Below are positions 34,636 to 43,475 of a DNA stretch of 58,375 nt, in pieces. Location: positions 1-58,375 of the forward strand of contig DADR01000044.1 of NCBI GenBank assembly GCA_002495055.1, read 5' to 3'. The position numbers and the translations under genes were made by a program. The notes under the pieces are model-generated. The model worked only from the letters and a program-made list of their open reading frames with translations, was not told where the DNA came from and searched no databases. How positions within the stretch are numbered: the first letter of the stretch is position 1; the number at the start of each line of letters is the position of its first letter. The stretch is from Methanoregula sp. UBA247. GTDB taxonomy: Archaea > Halobacteriota > Methanomicrobia > Methanomicrobiales > Methanospirillaceae.

Positions 34636-36591
34636 ATGACAGAGTTCCAGCTCGCCTCTCCGTTTGCCCCGGCCGGATCACAACCGGAGGCCATCAGGCA
34701 ACTAACCGAGGGCCTGAAAAATGACGACCAGTTCCAGACACTGCTGGGTGTTACCGGTTCGGGCAAGACATTTACGATGGCAAACGTAATTGCCTCGGGG
34801 AACCGGCCAACGCTTGTGCTCGCCCACAACAAGACACTTGCTGCCCAGCTCTACCAGGAATTCTGCGACTTTTTCCCCAACAACCGGGTCGAATACTTTG
34901 TTTCATACTATGATTACTACCAGCCCGAGTCCTATATTCCCGCAAAGGACCAGTATATTGAGAAAGATTCCGCTATCAATCCCAAGATCGAGATGCTCAG
35001 GCTTTCAGCCACTGCTTCACTCTCGTTCCGGCGTGACGTGATCATCGTCGCTTCTGTCTCGTGTATCTTTGGCCTTGGTAACCCGGAAAACTTCCGGAAC
35101 ATGGGGTTTGAGCTCTCGGTTGGCCAGAAGATCACAAGAAATGAGATCATGAGCCGGCTTTTAGATATCCTTTTTGAGAGAAACGACCTGGAACTGATGC
35201 CCGGCAGGTTCCGGGTAAAGGGGGATATCATCGATATAGTACCCGGGTACTTCAATAACATTATCCGGATTGAGATGTTCGGTGATGAGATAGAACGTAT
35301 CCGTGAGGTGGATAAAAATACCGGCGCCAAAAAAGAGGAGATGAAATATTTTTATGTCTACCCGGCCCGGCATTTCGTTACGCCGGAGGGAGCCCGGAAG
35401 ACGGCGATTGCATCGATCCGCAGGGAACTCGATGAGGTACTGCCGAGACTCGGAATGATCGAAGCGCACCGGCTTGAGCAGCGGACCAGGTTCGATCTCG
35501 AAATGATCGAGGAGACCGGTTCCTGCAAGGGGATCGAGAATTATTCACGACATTTCGATGGCAGGAAAGCCGGTGAGAAACCGTACTGTCTCCTTGATTA
35601 TTTCCCTGACGATTTCCTGATGATCATTGATGAGAGTCACCAGACCATTCCCCAGCTGCATGGCATGTATAACGGAGACCGCTCACGGAAAAAGGCTTTG
35701 ATAGATTACGGGTTCCGCCTTCCGAGTGCCTACGACAACCGCCCGCTGAAATTCCCTGAGTTCGAGCAGTATATGGGGAATGTAGTCTTTGTATCAGCCA
35801 CACCCGGCGATTATGAACTCAAAAGATCCTCCCAACTGGTCGAGCAGATTATCCGCCCGACCGGGCTGGTGGATCCCCAGGTTGAGGTGCGCCCGATCGA
35901 GGGGCAGACCGATGACGTGATCCGTGAGGTGAAAGCGACGATCAAACGCGGTGACCGGGTGCTCGTCACGACGCTGACAAAAAAACTTGCAGAAGAACTC
36001 TCCGAGTTCCTGGCAGACCAGGGTATCCGTACACGCTACCTCCACTCCGAGATTCAGACACTCGAACGCAGCGAGATTATCCGCGAACTCCGCCTCGGAA
36101 AGTTCGATGTGCTCGTCGGGATCAATCTCCTGCGGGAAGGCCTTGATATCCCCGAAGTAGGGTTCATCGGCATCCTTGATGCGGACAAGGAAGGATTCCT
36201 CCGCGATGCCCGGAGCCTGATCCAGATTATAGGACGTGCGGCACGGAATGTCAATGCCCATGTTGTACTGTATGCTGATGTCATGACCGATTCCATGAAG
36301 CGGGCAATAGCCGAGACAAAACGGCGGCGTAACCTGCAGGTGGCTTTCAACACGGACCATCACATCATCCCGCAGACCATCAGAAAACCGGTGAAGGATA
36401 AAGAAGTCGATATCAAAGATACAAAACATGTGCCCAGGACAGAGATTCCCAATGTGGTGATCGAGCTCGAGAAACAGATGCGGGACGCCGCCGAAAGGCT
36501 CGATTTCGAACGGGCAATAGCCCTGCGTGAACAGGTTAAGAAACTGCATGAACGGTTAAAAGAGGTTCAGAAACGCTCCAGTGTAAAGTAA
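34636..36591 (+). CDS. uvrB: excinuclease ABC subunit B
   Basis: 651 residues from MTEFQLASPFAPAGSQPEAI, the usual UvrB N-terminus; an in-frame GTG at 34564 would add 24 residues without family support. Walker A GVTGSGKTFT, the beta-hairpin YFVSYYDYYQPESYIP, DEXX-like IIDESHQT, helicase motifs VLVTTLTKKLAEEL and GINLLREGLDIPEVG, QIIGRAARN, and a C-terminal UVR domain (EKQMRDAAERLDFERAIALR). UvrB loads on damage and positions UvrC for incision. Neither uvrA nor uvrC is in the window. UvrABC in methanogens is regarded as acquired from bacteria. Confidence 0.97.
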   Translation: MTEFQLASPFAPAGSQPEAIRQLTEGLKNDDQFQTLLGVTGSGKTFTMANVIASGNRPTLVLAHNKTLAAQLYQEFCDFFPNNRVEYFVSYYDYYQPESYIPAKDQYIEKDSAINPKIEMLRLSATASLSFRRDVIIVASVSCIFGLGNPENFRNMGFELSVGQKITRNEIMSRLLDILFERNDLELMPGRFRVKGDIIDIVPGYFNNIIRIEMFGDEIERIREVDKNTGAKKEEMKYFYVYPARHFVTPEGARKTAIASIRRELDEVLPRLGMIEAHRLEQRTRFDLEMIEETGSCKGIENYSRHFDGRKAGEKPYCLLDYFPDDFLMIIDESHQTIPQLHGMYNGDRSRKKALIDYGFRLPSAYDNRPLKFPEFEQYMGNVVFVSATPGDYELKRSSQLVEQIIRPTGLVDPQVEVRPIEGQTDDVIREVKATIKRGDRVLVTTLTKKLAEELSEFLADQGIRTRYLHSEIQTLERSEIIRELRLGKFDVLVGINLLREGLDIPEVGFIGILDADKEGFLRDARSLIQIIGRAARNVNAHVVLYADVMTDSMKRAIAETKRRRNLQVAFNTDHHIIPQTIRKPVKDKEVDIKDTKHVPRTEIPNVVIELEKQMRDAAERLDFERAIALREQVKKLHERLKEVQKRSSVK

Positions 36592-36909
36592 AAGGGCACA
36601 ATTTTGACGTACTAATCAGCGGTAGTCTTATTGTGGGACACTGGCCTGTCCCGTACTATGCACAAAATGTCGTCTGTGCGATAAACCCCGCCTCAAGGCC
36701 TCTCCGACGAACAGCTGGCAGAAAAGCAGACAACACGACAAAAGGTCTGCCCGTCTTCCAACCCATGATTGCACTCATGATTGATAGTTCACTGTTACCT
36801 AGTACAGGGATTATCGCATTTGGGAGGCCATAGCGGCGGGGGTGAAACCCCCCGTGATTATTCGAATTTTTTTTTAAAATTTCCTGAACCTGTTATTTTA
36901 ACCCGCTCA
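36592..36909. other. intergenic region after uvrB
   Basis: 318 bases between the convergent uvrB and polB. It has a hairpin GGGACA-6-TGTCCC near 36637 without a T-run, and the 5S rRNA-like fragment described at 36818. There is no supported ORF. Confidence 0.5.
36818..36858 (+). pseudogene. truncated 5S rRNA-like fragment
   Basis: TGGGAGGCCATAGCGGCGGG followed by GGTGAAACCCCCCGT matches the 5' third of archaeal 5S rRNA (GGCGGCCATAGCGGCGGGG...CCCCCGTACCC). Sequence then diverges (GATTATTCG) before CCGAACACGGAAG would appear. Only about 40 of about 120 bases are present, so it cannot be a functional 5S gene. Confidence 0.5.
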
Positions 36910-39378
36910 TCATCCCAGTCCCCATTGGGCAAGTGTTGTTCTTTGGGGATCGACATCGGTCCAGTCCCAGCCGAGCGACTCGATAATCCGGGAGATAGGT
37001 TGTTTGATGGTCTTGTCCAGCATCAGCTCCCAGTCAACAACAAATTCTTTTGGTACCTGGTCACCATATTCGAAACAAAGCACATCGGTCTTGGGGTATT
37101 TCGCGGTAACGGCCCGGATATAGATCCGTTTCGGTTTACTACCCTTACCAAATTCGGTGTGGAGATACTGGTTGGCATATTTTGCACCTCTGACCTGGGC
37201 ATCATCATTTGCATAATCGTCAAGGGATTTGCCGATTCCACCGGGGATACCAATCTCATCAAGCGAATATTTTCCCGCACGGTATCTGGTAATGACGTCT
37301 CCAAGGAGCGCTTTGATTCCCGCATATCCTTCACCTGCAAGGATCATCTCCATCACTTTCATCTGCACCGCCTTGGTGATCTGCGGGGTATCGCTTCGCT
37401 TGATCTCAAAACCGACAATATCAGTTTCTTTTACCACTTTGCCTTCCTTCCAGACAAGTGATCCTGCGTACCGCTTCTTTTTCCCGGCCTGGAAGAAACG
37501 GGCATAGATCTTTTCAAACTTTATGGAAAAGAAATGGGTGTCTGCGTTCAGTTCGGTCTTTGCAAACTCCTGGTAACTTTCATTCAGACGTTTTTCGATG
37601 CCGCGGGCAAGTTCGATCGTTTTTTCCTGGTCAAGGGGAGGTAACTGGACCATGCAGGAATCGGTATCACCGTAGATGACCTTGTATCCCTGCTGTTCGA
37701 TTACCCGGCGGGTATGTTCGATAATCGCCCGTCCGACCGAAGCTGCTGCAGCACCAATCTCCCGGTCAAAGAGCCGGAACCGTGGATACCCGCTCACGCC
37801 GTAATAGGTATTCATGATTACTTTCAGTACGTTCTGCTGCATATCGTAAAGGATATACTGCGGAGAACCAAAAGCAAATGTATTGCGTAATGCCTTCTTT
37901 ACATCCCGCTCCTTGAGTAATTCCGATATGATAGTTCGCGTCAGCCCGTCCGGCTTCTTCTTGAACCGGATCCCATTGGGCGCCCGGAGCTCACCCTCGG
38001 GGTCCTTGGTTTCCATCGAGGCGTTGATCGTCATCATTGCCATAGGGTAGAGGGATTTCAAGTCCAGCACTACCACATTCTCCCGCACACCCCTGCTCGG
38101 TTCAAAGACGGTGGCTCCTTCAAATTCCTCAGCGTTAGCAAAACCTTTCGAAGGCAGGACATATCTCCCGAATGCCTTCCTCAAAACAAAGACATCGACA
38201 ACACTCGACGAGTTGAGGGTTTTGTCCAGCGGGCAGCCCACGTAACGGGCAATTTCCCGGTAGAACTCGATGATGTTGTCTTTTTTATTGATCTTGACAC
38301 AGAGTTCTACGTCCTTGAAATTATATTCAACAAGAAGGGCTGGCGAATTCTTCCAGAGGTTCGAGATCGTCCCGGTGTACCTGACCTTCTGCTCGCCAAC
38401 CTCCTCAAGAGCAATCGCGTCAAGCCGGTACGACTCCTTCTGGCTTAAGTGCATCTTCTTGTATGCTGTGAGGAGATCAAAAAGCGCCCGTCCCCGTAAA
38501 GCGTTGCGTTCGGTCATACCAGCGAGTCGGGCGAGCTGTGAAGACGGGAGGCCAAGTCGTTCCATTCTCTGACTGATGTAAGGCATGTCAAACTCGGTAA
38601 AGTTCCATCCGGAGAGGACGTCCGGGTCACGTTCAGCGATGTATCGGGCAAAAGCCTTGAGCATCTCTGCCTCGTCCCCGTAGGTACAGATCATATGTTT
38701 CTCTTTCCGGAAACAGCCATTTACAAGACCACCAGCATCCTGCTGTTCCGTAATTGTGGCAGGTATGCCTCCCCCGAGAAGGAGGAATGTCACGTAATCG
38801 CCCGGAAACGAGTCAAACGCGGTGATAGCAATAATTGCATCGCGCTGAGGATCCGGGAAGCCCCGCTCATCCTCGCATTCGATATCGATGATGCAGGATC
38901 GGGCAGGGGCATCTACTTCATTTGGTTCGAGTTCTTTATAGTCTGCATTTGTCGAGGGTGCCAAAACACCTCCGGTGAGACCGGTATCGATCATGAACCG
39001 GGTGGCAAACGGTATATCGGCCTCGTAATGCTTAAACCGTTCACGTTCCTCGCGCACATCACCCGGGTTCAGCGTAAATAACCTGCGGAGGGGTTCGCCA
39101 CGAATCGATCGGTAGCTTGTCCCGATCTCAAGGGATGCATGCGATGATGCAGGAAGAGCCTCGGCTTGCTCGGCTGGTACATAAAAATAAGGACGGAATC
39201 CAGTCACATCGATCTTAATCGATTTTCCCTGAACATTCCTCCCGAAGATGTGAATAACCGGACCATCAGGAGTCCTGGTGTACTCGACCTGGTTGATGGC
39301 AATACTGATACCGGAAAACCGGTCCAGTGTCGAGGATGTTGTAATACTACACTCTGACCGGATCGATTGTGATGCCAT
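36910..39378 (-). CDS. polB: family B DNA polymerase
   Basis: About 822 residues. Exonuclease motifs DIECEDERGFP (Exo I), NFTEFDMPYI (Exo II) and the Exo III region, then polymerase motifs DLKSLYPMAMMTINAS (motif A), KVIMNTYYGVSGYPR (motif B) and IYGDTDSCMV (motif C). All catalytic Asp/Glu residues are seen, so this is a proofreading replicative or repair polymerase. The start is set at ATG 39378, one base after the mdh stop, as expected for a coupled pair; a 17-residue longer start inside mdh is possible. It is transcribed with mdh upstream and converges on uvrB. Confidence 0.95.
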   Translation of the reverse strand: MASQSIRSECSITTSSTLDRFSGISIAINQVEYTRTPDGPVIHIFGRNVQGKSIKIDVTGFRPYFYVPAEQAEALPASSHASLEIGTSYRSIRGEPLRRLFTLNPGDVREERERFKHYEADIPFATRFMIDTGLTGGVLAPSTNADYKELEPNEVDAPARSCIIDIECEDERGFPDPQRDAIIAITAFDSFPGDYVTFLLLGGGIPATITEQQDAGGLVNGCFRKEKHMICTYGDEAEMLKAFARYIAERDPDVLSGWNFTEFDMPYISQRMERLGLPSSQLARLAGMTERNALRGRALFDLLTAYKKMHLSQKESYRLDAIALEEVGEQKVRYTGTISNLWKNSPALLVEYNFKDVELCVKINKKDNIIEFYREIARYVGCPLDKTLNSSSVVDVFVLRKAFGRYVLPSKGFANAEEFEGATVFEPSRGVRENVVVLDLKSLYPMAMMTINASMETKDPEGELRAPNGIRFKKKPDGLTRTIISELLKERDVKKALRNTFAFGSPQYILYDMQQNVLKVIMNTYYGVSGYPRFRLFDREIGAAAASVGRAIIEHTRRVIEQQGYKVIYGDTDSCMVQLPPLDQEKTIELARGIEKRLNESYQEFAKTELNADTHFFSIKFEKIYARFFQAGKKKRYAGSLVWKEGKVVKETDIVGFEIKRSDTPQITKAVQMKVMEMILAGEGYAGIKALLGDVITRYRAGKYSLDEIGIPGGIGKSLDDYANDDAQVRGAKYANQYLHTEFGKGSKPKRIYIRAVTAKYPKTDVLCFEYGDQVPKEFVVDWELMLDKTIKQPISRIIESLGWDWTDVDPQRTTLAQWGLG

Positions 39379-39379
39379 A

Positions 39380-40246
39380 TCAGGATACCGCCCGTTTACA
39401 GAGGTCCTTAACAAACCGCCCTGCTTCATTCATTTTTGCACGCTCCCATCTATCCAGATTCCATTCCTCGATCTTCTGGATTCCGTTGCGGCCGATGCGG
39501 GCCGGAACTCCCAGCGAACAGTCGGAGAGACCGTATTCTCCTTCAAGTACTGCCGAACAGGCTATCAGTTCACGGGCATCCTTAAGGATAATCCGGGTCA
39601 GGTTAGCAAGATGCAGTGCCGGGCCAAAAACTGTCCCACCCTTTCCTTTGATAATTTCCATACTCGCACACCGTAATTCCGCAAGGATCTCTTCCCTCAA
39701 GACATTTTTCACCGGGGACGCAAGGCTGGAAAAGATTGGTACCTGGTGCTCACCATGCTCTCCTAAAACGAAAGGAAATCCGGTAATATTCCTGTTCCTG
39801 AGAGCTAAACCGAACCGGGCACTGTCAAGCTGCCCGCCAAAACCGATACATCGTTCCCGTTCAATTCCGCTTCTTTTACAGAGCAGGAAATTGTTTGCAT
39901 CCATCGGATTTGTTACCGTTATAAGAATGCCGGAAAAGTTTTTGAGCAGTGTGACGCCTTCAGAGGCGGCAGACAGGTTGGCTTCGAGCAGGTCTGCACG
40001 TGTTTTTATCGAAGGATTCCGTGGCAGACCTGCAGAAAAAATGCAGACATCGGCATCTCGTATCATGGAAGTATCGGTACTAATTGGTATCTGGAGCCCG
40101 GTATGCTTGAGATCGAGCACCTGTGCCTTGAGCAGATCGGGAACACAGTCATACAGCACCAGCTCATCAACAATTCCCAGTGACGTCGCAAGACAGGCAA
40201 CCTCACCGCCAACCCTGCCAACCCCTACTACCGCCAGACGTGCCAT
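39380..40246 (-). CDS. mdh: malate dehydrogenase (LDH/MDH superfamily)
   Basis: 288 residues from MARLAVVGVGRVGGEVACLA. The dinucleotide fold GxGxxGG comes first. The substrate Arg in AGLPRNPSIKTR has the Pro-Arg of MDH rather than the Gln of LDH. TNPMDANNF follows, then the catalytic His in GEHGEHQVPIFSSL. It interconverts malate and oxaloacetate in the partial TCA branch of methanogens. Longer in-frame starts exist upstream (40306), but the family begins just before GVGR. polB follows with a one-base gap. Confidence 0.9.
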   Translation of the reverse strand: MARLAVVGVGRVGGEVACLATSLGIVDELVLYDCVPDLLKAQVLDLKHTGLQIPISTDTSMIRDADVCIFSAGLPRNPSIKTRADLLEANLSAASEGVTLLKNFSGILITVTNPMDANNFLLCKRSGIERERCIGFGGQLDSARFGLALRNRNITGFPFVLGEHGEHQVPIFSSLASPVKNVLREEILAELRCASMEIIKGKGGTVFGPALHLANLTRIILKDARELIACSAVLEGEYGLSDCSLGVPARIGRNGIQKIEEWNLDRWERAKMNEAGRFVKDLCKRAVS

Positions 40247-40413
40247 CCGGATACAATATGGGTATGTAATAATAATTAAGTGATTCTTGAGGGAAAGATC
40301 ATTCATCGGACTTTCCCGGGTTTCCTTGAAATTTTTACTGTTACGATCAACGATGCCGGGTTGCAGGGAGATTCATTCTTGTATTCAGGAGAACAATCCG
40401 GTATGGGATACCC

Positions 40414-41067
40414 ATGGGTGATCAGAAGGATCAAAAAGAAACAAAGCCCAATCAGAGACCTCTCCTGACAGATCCCCCGTTTTATCTTCCGGAGTTTGAA
40501 AAATCGTATCGTTATATCATCGACGAATATGACGTGATTCCGAAAGATATTGCGATTTTTATGCCCTGTGCGATCCGGAAACCCTATAGTAAAAGTCCAA
40601 GCCACCAGCTTATCAGGACGATTATTTCCCAGGTACTGGATCCTTCGCGCTGTCACATTGTGATATTTGGTACATGCGGCATTGTCCCCGCCGAACTTGA
40701 AGAGATGTACCCTTACGCCCATTACCATTACATGCTTGGAAAATGCAAAGACTCAAAAGTCCTGGAAGATTTTCTCCGTATAGAAACAGGACGGGTTGCG
40801 GGTTATCTTGAAAAGACACGACATGTATACAAGTATCGAATCGGGTATTGTATCGGACTTTTCAGAAAAGCCCTTATCCAGGGATCTCAGCAGGCTGGAG
40901 TACCCCTGGACCTCATTCTTCCCACGCGTGACATGATCAATAAAATAATTGAAGAGGGGGATTGTATCTTTGAAGAGGGCAGTCTCTCCATGGAAGAGTA
41001 CCTGGGAGAATTCTGTGATGAGCTGATTAAATTCAGGAATAAACTTCCCAAAACCGACCGGGAATGA
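40414..41067 (+). CDS. DUF5591 (archaeosine-synthase-like) protein
   Basis: 217 residues with the DUF5591 core: IAIFMPCAIRKPYSKSPSHQ, then IVIFGTCGIVPAELEEMYPY. The P-C-(A/S)-x-(R/K)-K-P-Y-S-x-S-x-S-H signature is the one shared with the central domain of archaeosine synthase ArcS (TgtA2). ArcS itself also has a TGT-like N-terminus and a PUA domain, both absent here. So this is a stand-alone DUF5591 protein, possibly a tRNA-modification partner or a paralog with another role. It lies 19 bases before the hexuloisomerase gene. No SD is visible at the chosen ATG. Confidence 0.8.
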   Translation: MGDQKDQKETKPNQRPLLTDPPFYLPEFEKSYRYIIDEYDVIPKDIAIFMPCAIRKPYSKSPSHQLIRTIISQVLDPSRCHIVIFGTCGIVPAELEEMYPYAHYHYMLGKCKDSKVLEDFLRIETGRVAGYLEKTRHVYKYRIGYCIGLFRKALIQGSQQAGVPLDLILPTRDMINKIIEEGDCIFEEGSLSMEEYLGEFCDELIKFRNKLPKTDRE

Positions 41068-41086
41068 CATCACTATACGACCATTC

Positions 41087-41770
41087 ATGCATCAAATAAC
41101 ACCTCATGAGATACTCTCATATCTGGGGATAGTGAAAACACCAGTACCGCACATGACCAAAGAAGTTCCCCAAATCCCGGTGTTTATTCAGCAGATGGCA
41201 GCGACCATCGCAAAATCGGCTGGTATGCTCGACTCTGACCAGATGACGGTATTTTTTCATGAAATGCTTTCTGCAAAAAGAGTATACGTTGCCGGAGCCG
41301 GAAGATCCGGGTTCATTGCCAAAGCGTTTGGATTACGGCTGCTGCATCTCGGGTACGATGTCTACGTAGTTGGTGAAACCATCACCCCGGCATTTCATTC
41401 CGGTGATACAATGGTTGTGTTTTCCGGATCGGGTGAGACCCATTCGATAGTATCTCTCTCGGGCACAGCAAAAGAGCTCGGAGGGACGGTCTGTCTCATT
41501 ACGGCATCACCGGATTCAAAAATCAGTAAAATTGCTGATTGTATTGTAAACCTCGGGGATCTTACCGGGTATTACCGGAAAGACAAGGATCCTTTTGAAA
41601 TCCGGCAGCTGACCGGGGAGTACCGGTCAGTCAGCTCGGTGTTTGCGCCATTGGGTACATTATTTGAAACCATGGCCCTGGTCTTTTGTGATGCTGTCAT
41701 ATCTGCACTGATGGAGGCAAAGAAAGCAGAAATTTTTGATATGCAGCGCAGGCTTACCAATGTCGAGTAA
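41087..41770 (+). CDS. hxlB: 6-phospho-3-hexuloisomerase (SIS domain)
   Basis: 227 residues. The SIS fold shows KRVYVAGAGRSGFIAKAFGL, then GDTMVVFSGSGETHSIVSL and LITASPDSKISKIADCIVNL. The C-terminal LGTLFETMALVFCDAVISAL is typical of PHI. It converts D-arabino-3-hexulose 6-phosphate and fructose 6-phosphate, part of the reverse RuMP route for ribose-phosphate supply. In Methanospirillum this route was joined to RuBisCO. PHI proteins are usually 180-200 residues, so an internal ATG at 41153 (MTKEVPQI) may be the real start. No hps/fae gene is in the window. Confidence 0.88.
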   Translation: MHQITPHEILSYLGIVKTPVPHMTKEVPQIPVFIQQMAATIAKSAGMLDSDQMTVFFHEMLSAKRVYVAGAGRSGFIAKAFGLRLLHLGYDVYVVGETITPAFHSGDTMVVFSGSGETHSIVSLSGTAKELGGTVCLITASPDSKISKIADCIVNLGDLTGYYRKDKDPFEIRQLTGEYRSVSSVFAPLGTLFETMALVFCDAVISALMEAKKAEIFDMQRRLTNVE

Positions 41771-41943
41771 CAAGAGTTGTACAGGATGCAGCACGGTGTG
41801 TCCATATACTGATTTCTGACGGGTTCTGTCGTGAATCCTCATTATCCCCAGGGTATCCCAAACCAGACATGAGATTGCCATTTAATCCGCATGGGGAAAA
41901 AACCTGAAGGGGATATACCTTCAATGATAAAAAGAAAGAAAGG

Positions 41944-42252
41944 TTAGATTTGTACCAACGAGGGTTCCTGGACTCCCCTCAACCGGATTTGGTACATTAT
42001 CTGGCGTAAATCATCCATTTTTAATTTCTCAATAAGAAGTTCCCGTTCTTTGAGTTTTTTTAAAGCATAACGAACAGTACGTGGATGAAGCCTGGTTTTT
42101 TTCACAAGATCTTTCTGGGTCATTGGACAGCCACAATCAAGGATCTTCATCACTTTTTTCGATGATTGGGGTAATCTGGTTTCATTCATATCAGGGGGAC
42201 ATGCACGGTTAATCTCACCTGGTCCCGCATCACTCCTGCAGTTTCTTGTCAT
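41944..42252 (-). CDS. winged-helix transcription regulator
   Basis: 102 residues from an ATG with GGAGG three bases upstream. The helix-turn-helix is in GCPMTQKDLVKKTRLHPRTV, then RYALKKLKERELLIEKLKMD, a MarR/TrmB-like winged helix without a ligand domain. It is encoded 54 bases downstream of hsp20 on the same strand, so the two are likely co-transcribed. It is a natural candidate for the regulator that binds the tandem ATTTTGAAAC motif (inference, not shown). Confidence 0.75.
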   Translation of the reverse strand: MTRNCRSDAGPGEINRACPPDMNETRLPQSSKKVMKILDCGCPMTQKDLVKKTRLHPRTVRYALKKLKERELLIEKLKMDDLRQIMYQIRLRGVQEPSLVQI

Positions 42253-42306
42253 ATTCCTCCAAATCCATAAGGGTTCCGTTGTTCCCCGAATGCTCCTGCC
42301 ACGGGA

Positions 42307-42786
42307 TTATTCAATGGCAATTTTTCCTTTGGATTCTTTTGCCATTTTTTTCAGATGAACTTCGAGCACCCCGTTCCGGGCAGTTGCAGTTCCCTCGTCT
42401 TGCGTGACCGGCACGGGCAGGGGAACGATCCTCGTCATGGAACCAAACCTGCGTTCACGCAGGTAATTCTCCTTCGTTTCTTCATTCTTCTCTTCTTTGC
42501 GCTCGCAGGAAATCATCAGCGCCCGGGGATTGATCAGTTCAAGACTGATGTCTTTTTTTGTAATCCCGGGAATAAGATCAGCGGTGACAACAACTTCGTG
42601 ATCATGTTCGGCCACATCGACACGGAGACAGGAGGGTTTTACCGGCAGCATCTCTGTTTTGGACTCACCTGCCAAAGGCAGCAATACTATCGGGTTCGTC
42701 TCGTACATCTGATGAGACAATGCGTCCATGTAATTCCTCATTTCTTCAAGCTCATCAAAGACGGATTTGTAATACCACCGTGCCAT
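42307..42786 (-). CDS. hsp20: Hsp20/alpha-crystallin small heat-shock protein
   Basis: 159 residues. N-terminal arm MARWYYKSVFDELEEMRNYM, then an alpha-crystallin domain (about residues 48-150) with VVVTADLIPGITKKDISLEL and RRFGSMTRIVPLPVPVTQDE, ending ARNGVLEVHLKK (the GxLxxxxxK strand) and a short tail. An SD GGAG precedes the ATG. It is an ATP-independent holdase, a paralog of the protein at 51448 (shared N-terminal pattern YxSxxDELxxxRxxMD). It is followed by the winged-helix gene and preceded by a candidate heat-shock operator. Confidence 0.92.
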   Translation of the reverse strand: MARWYYKSVFDELEEMRNYMDALSHQMYETNPIVLLPLAGESKTEMLPVKPSCLRVDVAEHDHEVVVTADLIPGITKKDISLELINPRALMISCERKEEKNEETKENYLRERRFGSMTRIVPLPVPVTQDEGTATARNGVLEVHLKKMAKESKGKIAIE

Positions 42787-43024
42787 ATACCACTCCTCTT
42801 CTTCATCAAAGGGGCGATTTACCGGATCTTTTTATCCTTTTGTGCAGGGGTTGCTCTCTGTGGTCACTTCCAGATACACAAAGGAATCGTATCCCCTTTG
42901 ATTTGCCTTCAGGGCACCGAGGCAGGAGATATTGAACGCATCGGATATCTCTGGACAGATCTGTCGTCCCTTGTCCCGGAGGGTATTATTCAGGGAAATT
43001 TATCAATTGTTTTCCCAAAATCAG

Positions 43025-43046
43025 ATTTTGAAACACATTTTGAAAC
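43025..43046 (-). promoter_or_regulatory. tandem ATTTTGAAAC motif upstream of hsp20
   Basis: Two perfect ATTTTGAAAC units (read on +; GTTTCAAAAT on the gene strand) separated by AC, 12-bp period, about 240 bases before the hsp20 start. A second copy that differs by one base (in the spacer) lies at 47509-47530, upstream of the grpE-dnaK-dnaJ block. The closest TATA-like tract on the gene strand (TTGATAAATTT) is about 25 bases downstream of the motif. Confidence 0.6.
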
Positions 43047-43141
43047 GACACACGCTCCCTGGTTTATGTTCTCAAGTCCTGTTGCTGAATCAGGTCTGGC
43101 AGCTGTTTTTTAAGCGCCTTTTTTCCCGTTTTTTAAAAAAA

Positions 43142-43345
43142 ACACACAGTCCACGGTGAAAAATCGCAAAAATGATAGGAGTGACGCTTCGCTACAAGTG
43201 GATCACAGGGCGATGTTCATGGTCCCGGTCTGGAGCCCGTCCTCCCATCAGGGAGGCTATCTTGGGAACACACACACCCACACCACTCCGATGCTGGACA
43301 GGTGGCGCGGAGTGCCGCCCTCTGTTCTAGATTGATTTGATACCA
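43142..43345 (-). ncRNA. candidate structured ncRNA
   Basis: A GC-rich segment in otherwise AT-rich DNA. Hairpins: CCTCCC-ATCA-GGGAGG (near 43241) and GGTGGC-7-GCCGCC (near 43301). On the minus strand a TATA-like TTTAAATATTA lies upstream (about 43373-43385) and a T8 run follows the segment at about 43135-43142, giving a transcript of about 200 bases. It does not match RNase P RNA, SRP RNA, tRNA or rRNA signatures I know. Confidence 0.4.
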
Positions 43346-43475
43346 GTCAATTACAAAAACAGTCCGTTTGAGTAATATTTAAAAAAAGTCCGATGCTCCT
43401 TCGTGAGAATGCCGTTTTTAGCTGTCCCCCTGCACGGGGGCAGTTGAATCACGCGGGTTGTTATCGGGCTGCACG

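Larger units (their letters stand above)
42787..43475. other. intergenic region between dnaJ and hsp20
   Basis: 689 bases. It holds the tandem operator-like motif at 43025 and the structured GC-rich segment at 43142-43345. A + strand frame through 42840-43113 looks protein-like but has no start codon. Confidence 0.5.

Noticed and set aside
35794..36549. 251-codon minus-strand frame
   Set aside because: Antisense shadow of the uvrB C-terminal half.
39369..40283. 304-codon + strand frame
   Set aside because: It lies fully opposite malate dehydrogenase, which has intact motifs; the open antisense frame follows from codon bias.
42839..43113. Protein-like + strand reading frame between hsp20 and dnaJ (for example GDIERIGYLWTDLSSLVPEG)
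   Set aside because: No ATG, GTG or TTG start in that part; the only start is antisense inside hsp20. Could be a relic, but not supportable.
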